12,996 nucleotides of DNA from Polyangiaceae bacterium (lineage in GTDB: Bacteria; Myxococcota; Polyangia; Polyangiales; Polyangiaceae), in the NCBI GenBank assembly GCA_025936205.1, contig JAICTU010000252.1, positions 1 through 12,996 on the forward strand, read 5' to 3'. The notes under the pieces are model-generated. The model saw only the letters and a list, made by a program, of their open reading frames with translations. It made no database searches and was not told the origin of the DNA. Below, in pieces: positions 7,039 through 12,996 of this stretch. The translations under genes and the position numbers were made by a program. Position 1 is the stretch's first letter, and each line of letters begins with the position of its first letter.

Positions 7039-7099
7039 GTCTTTCCTCCAGGCTGATTCCCCTGCAAGTCTGACTCCATCAGCGTTCCACGCCAGCCGG

Positions 7100-7123
7100 G
7101 CCCAGCGGGTCGCGCTGCTGGGC
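7100..7123. repeat. Inverted repeat GCCCAGC / GCTGGGC
   Basis: A 7-base perfect stem (7100-7106 with 7117-7123) encloses a 10-base loop. It lies about 60 bases upstream of the small membrane protein start, so it could form in that gene's leader RNA. No T tract follows on either strand, so it is not a standard intrinsic terminator. Confidence 0.4.
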
Positions 7124-7321
7124 GCCCTCTCGCCCGTCAGTGTGCCGCCTCATCCAACAGCAGCAGCTGCAGGTTGACCAGCATCATGCGATCGGCGCCC
7201 CGTGCCTGAGCACGCGCCCGAAGTACTCGACGTGCAACGGTCGCAAGCGCAGCGGAGACGTGAGCAGCCGAGCGCACGGCGTGCGGAGGAGTGGGTCACC
7301 GGGCACGGCACCGCGGCAGCA

Positions 7322-7346
7322 GCGTATCCGCGCTGCGCGGATACGC
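7322..7346. repeat. Perfect 11-base inverted repeat with 3-base loop
   Basis: GCGTATCCGCG (7322-7332) pairs perfectly with CGCGGATACGC (7336-7346) around the loop CTG. It is the strongest hairpin I found in the window and lies between genes. No T tract follows on either strand, so a Rho-independent terminator of the standard kind is unlikely; a structured RNA, a protein-binding palindrome or a T-less terminator for rpoH are alternatives. Confidence 0.65.
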
Positions 7347-7396
7347 GTCCGACGAAACAGCGCAACGCGAGGTCCCCCTCATTTTTGCGCGAAGGG

Positions 7397-7414
7397 AGGT
7401 TCCACATGGAACCT
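7397..7414. repeat. Palindrome AGGTTCC-ACAT-GGAACCT
   Basis: The two 7-base arms (7397-7403 and 7408-7414) are perfect and separated by four bases, a geometry that suits either a dimeric DNA-binding protein or an RNA hairpin. It is followed on the plus strand by CAAAAAAG (7424-7431) and so is preceded by a T run on the minus strand, the wrong order for a minus-strand terminator. Its AT content is higher than its surroundings. Confidence 0.5.
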
Positions 7415-7510
7415 GAGATCTTCACAAAAAAGCCGGACTGCCGCGAGTGGTGAGAATCAGAAAGGGCTCGGCCCCACAGGTCCCCCCGCGTCACCAGGAT
7501 ATGCCCGCTG

Positions 7511-7526
7511 GCGCCTCCGAAGGCGC
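7511..7526. repeat. Short inverted repeat GCGCCT / AGGCGC
   Basis: A 6-base stem with the 4-base loop CCGA. It is short enough to be chance in GC-rich DNA and is recorded only because it lies in the same gene-free stretch as two better palindromes. Confidence 0.3.
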
Positions 7527-7809
7527 GGCCACAGCTTGGACGTCTCGTCACGCTGTGCTCCGCGCAGCACCGCGCGTTGCACGGGGCGAGCTGCGCGGCG
7601 CAGGCAGTGCCAGCAACTTTCGCGTGCGGCCTCCGCTCGCGGCGCCGCTGTCCGCCTCGAGCTCGCTGGATGTCTCCGCGAAGGTGGCGTCTGGATTGTG
7701 CCAGCTGGGCTCGCGCGGCGGACGTACACGCCGTGATCGCTGAGCTCTGCCAGTAGGCCGAGCTCTCGCCGCCTGCATCGAGCCCGCGCCCAAAATTCAC
7801 TCGGGATCG

Positions 7810-8898
7810 TCAGCCGCCGACTTCGAAGTCGTCTCCCAGCTCTTGCTTCAAAAACGTGCGCAGCTTGCCCGAGATGCGCGACTCGAGCTGGCGCACGCGC
7901 TCGCGCGAGACGCCGAACTCGTCGCCCAGCTCCTGCAGCGTGAGCGGCTCTTCCGCGACCATGCGCTTGTCGAAGATGATTGCGTCTTTGCCGGTGAGCG
8001 TGGTGCGGAAGCGCTGCAGCTGGTCGTGCAGGATCTCGTTCAGCTGGGCTGTCGTGGTGTCTTGCTCGGGGCCCTTCGAGCCGGACGGGAGCAGCTCCAC
8101 GCGCGCCACGCTGTTGCTCTCACCGTCGCCGACGGGCGCGTCGAGCGAGGCATCGCCGCGCGAGAGCCGGCGATCCATCTCGATCACTTCTTTCTCGTCG
8201 ACGTGCAGGCGTTCGGCGATTTCCGTCGGCGTCGGCTCGATGCCCATGGCGCTGAGGCGCGCCTTTTCCTTGTTCAGGTTGAAGAAGAGCTTGCGCTGGG
8301 CCTGCGTGGTGCCGAGCTTCACCATGCGCCAGTTGTTGAGCATGTAGCGCAGCATGTAGGCGCGGATCCACCAGGCCGCGTAGCTGGAGAGCTTGACGCC
8401 GCGATACGGATCGTAGCGCTTCACCGCCTGCATCAGCCCGATGTTGCCCTCCTGGATCAGGTCCATCATGTTGCGGTAGGCGCGCCGGTATTCGTAGGCG
8501 AGCTTGACCACCAGGCGCAGGTTGGCGGTGACGAGCCGCGCGGCAGCGTCCAAGTCGCCCGTCTTCACGTAGCGCACGGCGAGGTCGTGCTCTTCGGCCT
8601 TGCTGAGCAGCGGGTGCTGTTGCACCTCGCGCATGTAGGCCTGCAGCGGGTCGTACTTGGCGATCGAGGCGTCGGCGCTGCCGGCGCGCTTGGAGACCAG
8701 CACCGGCAGCGCGGCGTCGTCCAGGTCGGTATCCTGGTCGAACTCGGTGGGGACGAGCTCCGCCTCCGCCATCACGGCGTCTTCGTCGAGTTCCGGCTCG
8801 TCAGCCTGATCGCCGTCTTCGGCCGGTTCGGGCGTGCTTTCCGGTGCCTCCTCGGATGTTTCCAGAGTCTCCGAGTTCTTTTTTTTCTTGGGGGTCAA
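7810..8898 (-). CDS. rpoH: RNA polymerase sigma-32-type factor (RpoH family)
   Basis: This 362-residue sigma-70-family protein directs RNA polymerase to heat-shock-type promoters. An acidic low-complexity N-terminus (1-75, rich in E, D, P) precedes sigma region 1.2 (about 83-115), region 2 with DLIQEGNIGLMQAVKRYDP (146-164) and SSYAAWWIRAYML (171-183), the RpoH box QRKLFFNL (201-208) that distinguishes sigma-32 from primary sigma factors, region 3 (about 218-245) and region 4 with helix-turn-helix LTLQELGDEFGVSRERVRQLESR (319-341, shown as motif span). E. coli RpoH is about 284 residues, so the extra length is mostly the N-terminal extension. The start is uncertain: TTG at 8898 is the only start before an in-frame TGA five codons upstream and lacks a clear ribosome binding site; the first ATG is codon 43. 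An A8 run encodes the KKKK at codons 4-7. The gene is divergent from gdh. Myxobacteria carry several sigma-32 paralogues, so the exact regulon is open. Confidence 0.93.
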   Translation of the reverse strand: MTPKKKKNSETLETSEEAPESTPEPAEDGDQADEPELDEDAVMAEAELVPTEFDQDTDLDDAALPVLVSKRAGSADASIAKYDPLQAYMREVQQHPLLSKAEEHDLAVRYVKTGDLDAAARLVTANLRLVVKLAYEYRRAYRNMMDLIQEGNIGLMQAVKRYDPYRGVKLSSYAAWWIRAYMLRYMLNNWRMVKLGTTQAQRKLFFNLNKEKARLSAMGIEPTPTEIAERLHVDEKEVIEMDRRLSRGDASLDAPVGDGESNSVARVELLPSGSKGPEQDTTTAQLNEILHDQLQRFRTTLTGKDAIIFDKRMVAEEPLTLQELGDEFGVSRERVRQLESRISGKLRTFLKQELGDDFEVGG

Positions 8899-8953
8899 AA
8901 GCGGCTGCTCGCGTCAATAACGGGGGGAGGGGACTCTAGCAGGCCGACGGGAC

Positions 8954-8981
8954 CCGCGGGTAGCTCTACCCCCATCCGCGG
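8954..8981. repeat. Imperfect hairpin in the rpoH-gdh intergenic region
   Basis: GGGTA (8958-8962) pairs with TACCC (8967-8971) around GCTC, and the flanks CCGC (8954-8957) and GCGG (8978-8981) can extend the stem across a six-base bulge. It lies between two divergent genes and could be an operator or leader structure of either. Confidence 0.35.
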
Positions 8982-9012
8982 CCCCATGCCGTATATGTGG
9001 CCGTGAGCCTGC

Positions 9013-9051
9013 CCCGCGATGCGGGCCGCCGGGGCGGCAGCCCCGAGGGAG
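9013..9051 (+). promoter_or_regulatory. GC-rich leader of gdh with overlapping hairpins and ribosome binding site
   Basis: Three potential stems crowd the last 50 bases before the gdh start: CCCGC/GCGGG (9013-9017 with 9021-9025), GCCGC/GCGGC (9025-9029 with 9034-9038) and GGGGC/GCCCC (9031-9035 with 9040-9044). The second and third share bases and cannot form together. The last one ends directly before the ribosome binding site GAGGGAG (9045-9051), nine bases from the ATG, followed by an unusually A-rich stretch. Alternative folding could therefore change access to the site. The leader position depends on an unidentified promoter. Confidence 0.4.
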
Positions 9052-9060
9052 AAAGAAATA

Positions 9061-12000
9061 ATGGCCTCGAGTATCGAAATGCTCAAAGTCGACCTGGTCG
9101 ATCAGCTCGAGCACATGGCGCGCATGCAGCTCGATCCGGCGCAGGGCGAGTTTGCCGCGCCCTTCATTCGCAAGCTGTATGCCGACGTGCCGCCGAGTGA
9201 TCTGGTGCCGGAGCGGCCCGAGGAGCTGGTGGTGGCGGCCGTGTCGCTGCTCGAGTTCTTGCAGGAGCGAGCCCGCGGTAGCTCCAAGGTCCGCGTCTAC
9301 GAGGCGGCCAACGCGCTGCGGCCCGACCAGCGCTACACCATCATCGACATCGTCAATGACGACATGCCGTTCCTGGTCGATTCGGTGCGGGGCGTCCTGG
9401 AGCGAATGGGGCTCGAGCTGCGCCTGCTGCTGCATCCCATCCTGGAGATCGAGCGCGACGCGAACCATCGGCTGAGTGGCTTGCGCGTGTCAGAGTTCCC
9501 CGCTCCGGGCTGCGCCGAATCGGTGATGCAGATCTGGCTCGCGGGTGTGGCGCCCGAGGACCATCCCCAGCTGGAGGCGCAGCTCACCAGCGTGCTGCAG
9601 GACGTGCGCTGTGTGGTGCAGGACTTCGCGCCGATGCGCGACCACTGCCTGGCCGAGGCGAACAAGCTGCGCGCCGGGGTGCCGCCTTCGTCGCGCAAGC
9701 CCGGCGAGCAGCGGATGGGCGCGAGCGCCGAGGAGACCTCGCAATTTCTCGACTGGCTCGCCGATGCCCGCTTCGTGTTTCAGGGCTACAGCTACTGCCG
9801 CTTCGAGCGCGCGCCCGTCTCGGCACGGCCGATGGCGCTCACCGGGCGGCTGCCTCTCGCCGACGTGCCGCCCTCCGCGGTGCGCTTCGAGCGCGATAGC
9901 GGCCTCGGCATCCTGCGCGACCCTTCGCGCTCCGTGTTCGATGTGTTCGAGCCGCCGCGCAAGCGCGAGCTCTTGCGCGTGCTGAAGGCCAACCGGCACT
10001 CCACCGTGCACCGCACCGTGCACCTCGATACGATTCTGGTCTCCGATTTCGACGAACATGGCGTGCAACTCGGGGCGCACATGTTTGTCGGCTTGTTCAC
10101 GGCTCTGGCGTACACGTCGTCGCCGAGCAGCATCCCGGTGCTGCACCACAAGGTGCAGGGCGTGATGATGCGCTCGGGCTTTCTGCCGCACAGCTACAAC
10201 TACCGGCGCCTGCACTATATCCTCGAGACTTATCCGCGCGACGAGCTGTTCCAGATCTCGGACACCGATCTGTTCTCGATCTCGCTCGGTATCTTCCACC
10301 TCCAGTTTCGCAAGCGCGTGGCGCTGTTCGCGCGCCGCGATCCGTTCGGCCGCTTCATGTCCTGCCTTGTGTATCTGCCGCGGGACCGCATGGAGACGGC
10401 GCTGCGCCGGCGCATCGAGTCGATCCTGGAGACGGAGCTCGACGGCTCGCTCAGCGCCTACTACCCGCTGATCGGTGACGATCCGCTGGCGCGCCTGCAC
10501 TACATCATCAAGACGCCCAACGGCATCCCGGAGCAGGTCGACTTCGTGGCGATCGAACGCCGCATCGAGACGACCACGCGTTCCTGGCAGGACCGCCTGG
10601 CCATCACGCTGCCGGACGAGCTCGGGCCGGAGCGCGGGCTCGAGCTGTTGCGCCGCTACGCCGACGCCTTCCCCGGCAACTACCGCGAGGACTTCGACGA
10701 GGTGGTCGCGGTCAACGACATCGAGAACATCGAGGAAGCGGTCGCGAGCAATCGGCTCACCTTGCAGCTGTATCGCGCGGAGTCGGCGCCGGCCTACGAG
10801 CTGCGCTTCAAGGTCGTCTCGCCCCAGGCCTTCGTGGCGCCGAGCGAGATCCTGCCCATCCTGGAGAACCTGGGCCTGCGCGTGGTGGCGCAGGTGCCCT
10901 ACGAGATCCAGCTGCCCGATCGCCGCGACCCCGTCTGGTTGCACGACTTCTCGCTGGTGGTGGAAGACAAGGCGGCCGTCGACCTCGGGCAGAGCCGGGA
11001 GGCATTCTACGAGGTCTTCTCCAAGACCTGGGACAAGCGTGTCGACGATGACGCCTTCAACAAGCTGGTCCTGCAAGCGGGCCTGTCCGCGCGGCAGGTG
11101 GCGCTGCTGCGCGCGTACGCCAAGTACCTGCGCCAGATCCAGGTGCCCTTCTCGGAGGGGTACATGCAGCAGACGCTGCGCCGCAACGCCAAGATCACGC
11201 GCGCGCTGATCGCGCTCTTTGCTGCGCGCTTCGACCCGGAGGCGCGCGACGATCAGCGCGCGGGGCAGCTCGAGGCACAGCTGGCGCGCGATCTGGACGC
11301 CGTGCAGAGCCTGGACGAAGATCGCATCCTGCGGCTGTTCCTGGGCGTGTTCCGCGCCACCGTGCGCACCAACTTCTGGCAGCGCGACGCCGCGGGTGAG
11401 CTGAAGGACCACATCTCCTTCAAGCTCGACTCCGGGCACCTGCCGGAGGTGCCCAAGCCGGCACCTTTCCGTGAGATCTTCGTGTCGGGGCCGCGCGTGG
11501 AAGGTGTGCACCTGCGCTTTGGAGAAGTGGCGCGCGGCGGGCTGCGCTGGTCGGATCGCCTGGAGGACTTCCGCACCGAGATCCTCGGTCTGTGCAAGGC
11601 GCAGCAGGTCAAGAACGCCGTGATCGTGCCGGTGGGCTCGAAGGGCGGCTTCGTGGTCAAGCGCCCGCCCGGGGCCGACGCGGGCCGCGACGCGCAGCGC
11701 GCGGAGGGCATCGCCTGCTACCAGATCTTCGTCTCCAGCCTGCTCGACCTGACCGACAACCGGCGCCACTCGACGAATGGCAACGGCAACGGCAAGGCGC
11801 ACGCGACCGGGGTCGACGTGATCGTGCCGCCCGCGCTCACCGTCAGCCACGACGCCGTCGATCCCTACCTGGTGGTTGCGGCCGACAAGGGCACGGCGAC
11901 CTTCTCCGACATCGCCAACCGGCTCTCGCAAGAGCGTGGCTTCTGGCTGGACGACGCCTTCGCCTCGGGCGGGTCGGCCGGCTACGACCACAAGAAGATG

Positions 12001-12996
12001 GGCATCACCGCGCGGGGTACGTGGGAGTGCGTCAAGCGCCACTTCCGCGAGCTGGGCAAGGACATCCAGCGCGAAGACTTCACCTGCATCGGCGTGGGCG
12101 ACATGAGCGGCGATGTGTTCGGCAACGGGCTGTTGCTCTCGCGGCACACCAAGCTGGTCGCGGCCTTCGACCACCGCCACATCTTCCTGGACCCGGATCC
12201 CGATCCCGAGCGCAGCTGGCAGGAGCGCCAGCGCCTGTTCCAGCTCGATCGCAGCTCCTGGGACGATTACGACCGCAGCCTGCTCTCCAGGGGCGGCGGT
12301 ATCTACGCGCGCAGCCTCAAGCGCATCCCACTCTCGCCGGAGGTGCGCGCCTTGCTCGGTGAGAACCTGGCCGAGCTCGACCCGGCGCGACTGATGCAAG
12401 CCATCCTGCGCGCGCGCGTCGAGCTGTGCTTCTTCGGCGGCATCGGGACCTACGTCAAGGCCGGCACCGAGAGCGACGCCCAGGTCGGCGATCGCTCGAA
12501 CGACGCGCTGCGCATCAACGGCAGCGAGCTCCGCGCGATGGTGGTGGGTGAGGGGGCCAACCTGGCCATGACCCAGCGCGGGCGCATCGAATACTCCCGC
12601 GCGGGGGGGCGCTGCAACACCGACTTCATCGACAATTCGGCGGGCGTCGATTGCTCCGATCACGAGGTCAACCTCAAGATCCTGTTCGGCGACGTGGAGC
12701 GGCGCGGCGGCATGAGCCGCGAGCAGCGCAATGATCTGCTGCGCGAGATGACTGACGAAGTGGCGGCGCTGGTGCTGCGTGACAACTACCTGCAGTCGCA
12801 GACGCTCAGCATCTCGACGCAGCTCAGCCATCACCTGACCGACCGCATCGCGCGCACCATGCGCAGCCTGGAGAAGGCGGGCAAGCTGCACCGCCGCCTG
12901 GAGGCCCTGCCTGACGACGACGTGCTCGCCGACCGCCAGCGCGTGGGCACCGGCTTCGTGCGCCCGGAGCTGTGCGTGCTGCTCGCCTACGCCAAG
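9061..12996 (+). CDS. gdhB: NAD-dependent glutamate dehydrogenase, large (GDH180) class, 3' truncated
   Basis: The frame is open from ATG 9061 to the window edge (1312 codons); family members run to about 1600 residues, so the end is missing. The enzyme oxidises glutamate to 2-oxoglutarate and ammonia with NAD+, in the cytoplasm, usually as a multimer controlled by amino acids. The long N-terminal half (ACT-like regulatory modules and helical domains) includes IVNDDMPFLVDSVRGVLE (98-115) and HPILEIER (425 bases into the gene, 145-152). The catalytic part has VARGGLRWSDRLEDFRTEILGL (823-844, motif span), QQVKNAVIVPVGSKGGFVVK (848-867), LVVAADKGTATFSDIAN (877 onward region, codons near 11866), ASGGSAGYDHKKMGITARG, GVGDMSGDVFGNG with D1014, AAFDHRHIFLDPDPDP and FGGIGTYVKA. 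An NG-rich insertion (about 901-918, NGNGNGK) sits between LDLTDN and VIVPP. The ribosome binding site GAGGGAG precedes the ATG by nine bases. Confidence 0.96.
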   Translation, partial: MASSIEMLKVDLVDQLEHMARMQLDPAQGEFAAPFIRKLYADVPPSDLVPERPEELVVAAVSLLEFLQERARGSSKVRVYEAANALRPDQRYTIIDIVNDDMPFLVDSVRGVLERMGLELRLLLHPILEIERDANHRLSGLRVSEFPAPGCAESVMQIWLAGVAPEDHPQLEAQLTSVLQDVRCVVQDFAPMRDHCLAEANKLRAGVPPSSRKPGEQRMGASAEETSQFLDWLADARFVFQGYSYCRFERAPVSARPMALTGRLPLADVPPSAVRFERDSGLGILRDPSRSVFDVFEPPRKRELLRVLKANRHSTVHRTVHLDTILVSDFDEHGVQLGAHMFVGLFTALAYTSSPSSIPVLHHKVQGVMMRSGFLPHSYNYRRLHYILETYPRDELFQISDTDLFSISLGIFHLQFRKRVALFARRDPFGRFMSCLVYLPRDRMETALRRRIESILETELDGSLSAYYPLIGDDPLARLHYIIKTPNGIPEQVDFVAIERRIETTTRSWQDRLAITLPDELGPERGLELLRRYADAFPGNYREDFDEVVAVNDIENIEEAVASNRLTLQLYRAESAPAYELRFKVVSPQAFVAPSEILPILENLGLRVVAQVPYEIQLPDRRDPVWLHDFSLVVEDKAAVDLGQSREAFYEVFSKTWDKRVDDDAFNKLVLQAGLSARQVALLRAYAKYLRQIQVPFSEGYMQQTLRRNAKITRALIALFAARFDPEARDDQRAGQLEAQLARDLDAVQSLDEDRILRLFLGVFRATVRTNFWQRDAAGELKDHISFKLDSGHLPEVPKPAPFREIFVSGPRVEGVHLRFGEVARGGLRWSDRLEDFRTEILGLCKAQQVKNAVIVPVGSKGGFVVKRPPGADAGRDAQRAEGIACYQIFVSSLLDLTDNRRHSTNGNGNGKAHATGVDVIVPPALTVSHDAVDPYLVVAADKGTATFSDIANRLSQERGFWLDDAFASGGSAGYDHKKMGITARGTWECVKRHFRELGKDIQREDFTCIGVGDMSGDVFGNGLLLSRHTKLVAAFDHRHIFLDPDPDPERSWQERQRLFQLDRSSWDDYDRSLLSRGGGIYARSLKRIPLSPEVRALLGENLAELDPARLMQAILRARVELCFFGGIGTYVKAGTESDAQVGDRSNDALRINGSELRAMVVGEGANLAMTQRGRIEYSRAGGRCNTDFIDNSAGVDCSDHEVNLKILFGDVERRGGMSREQRNDLLREMTDEVAALVLRDNYLQSQTLSISTQLSHHLTDRIARTMRSLEKAGKLHRRLEALPDDDVLADRQRVGTGFVRPELCVLLAYAK

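Larger units (their letters stand above)
7039..7809. other. Gene-free stretch of about 770 bases with inverted repeats
   Basis: No frame here has recognisable motifs, a good start context or the strong third-position G/C bias of the neighbouring genes, although stop-poor frames occur on both strands because of high GC. It holds several inverted repeats, listed separately. No tRNA, SRP RNA, RNase P RNA or tmRNA signature was recognised. A 46-codon minus-strand frame (7277-7137, GTG start, ending MMLVNLQLLLLDEAAH) has G/C-biased codons near its end but no ribosome binding site. The stretch lies downstream of rpoH and upstream of the small membrane protein gene, so it should include the rpoH transcript end and the promoter of the rsmI operon; neither is identifiable. 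Confidence 0.5.

Noticed and set aside
7140..7743. Plus-strand frames of 198 and 98 codons in the gene-free stretch
   Set aside because: They are arginine- and alanine-rich with no known motif and overlap each other and the minus-strand frames; nothing favours any of them.
7150..7800. Minus-strand frame of 216 codons in the gene-free stretch
   Set aside because: No motif, no ribosome binding site, and no consistent third-position G/C bias; overlapping open frames on both strands are expected at this GC content.
8992..8997. TATATG as a -10 element for gdh
   Set aside because: No acceptable -35 element lies 15 to 19 bases upstream (the sequence there is a C run).
7843..9006. 387-codon plus-strand frame opposite rpoH
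   Set aside because: It mirrors the sigma factor gene codon by codon and has no features of its own.
9490..12891. Uninterrupted minus-strand reading frame of 1133 codons antisense to glutamate dehydrogenase
   Set aside because: The plus strand encodes a clear GDH with family motifs along its whole length. The antisense frame has no recognisable motif and a composition (R, A, H, Q, V rich) expected from reverse reading of G/C-biased codons.

Overview
The window is GC-rich chromosomal DNA with dense coding and strong G/C preference at third codon positions. The gene content fits a delta-type proteobacterium, most likely Myxococcota: a MASE1/HisKA_2 sensor kinase coupled to a multi-domain hybrid kinase, a sigma-32-type factor with a long acidic N-terminus, and a large GDH180-class glutamate dehydrogenase. 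The lineage is inferred from gene style only; there is no rRNA or other phylogenetic marker. I see no IS element, CRISPR array, phage gene, tRNA or rRNA.

Layout, left to right. (1) 1-756, plus strand: C-terminal part of a SNF2-family helicase, cut by the window edge. (2) 757-1309: no intact gene; the minus strand holds a frameshifted, truncated relic of the cytoplasmic domain of a CorA-type Mg2+/Co2+ transporter. (3) 1310-1909: Fe-type superoxide dismutase (sodB), followed by a metallo-beta-lactamase-fold gene with no conventional start codon for its conserved N-terminus and few of the usual zinc ligands. (4) 2738-5922: a two-gene signalling operon, a MASE1 membrane sensor with a HisKA_2 kinase and then a REC-HisKA-HATPase-REC hybrid, joined by a 4-base ATGA overlap. 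(5) 5919-7038, minus strand: rsmI (16S rRNA C1402 2'-O-methyltransferase) preceded by a 60-residue single-pass membrane protein with a very good ribosome binding site. The hybrid kinase and rsmI converge and share one CTAG that supplies both stop codons. (6) 7039-7809: about 770 bases without a convincing gene, containing strong inverted repeats. (7) 7810-8898, minus: rpoH-type sigma factor. (8) 8899-9060: divergent intergenic region with GC-rich potential hairpins. (9) 9061-12996, plus: NAD-dependent glutamate dehydrogenase, open to the window edge, so its last few hundred residues are missing.

How the genes work together. The clearest functional unit is the kinase pair: the HisKA_2 kinase probably phosphorylates the N-terminal receiver of the next protein, which carries its own transmitter and a second receiver, giving a multistep phosphorelay. 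No DNA-binding output domain is visible, so the final target lies outside the window. The other genes are housekeeping or stress functions (superoxide detoxification, ribosome modification, heat-shock-type transcription, glutamate catabolism) and look adjacent rather than functionally linked. I found no convincing new multi-gene system; the points most worth checking are the small membrane protein before rsmI, the structured gene-free stretch, the gdh leader, the phosphorelay pair and the odd start of the MBL gene.
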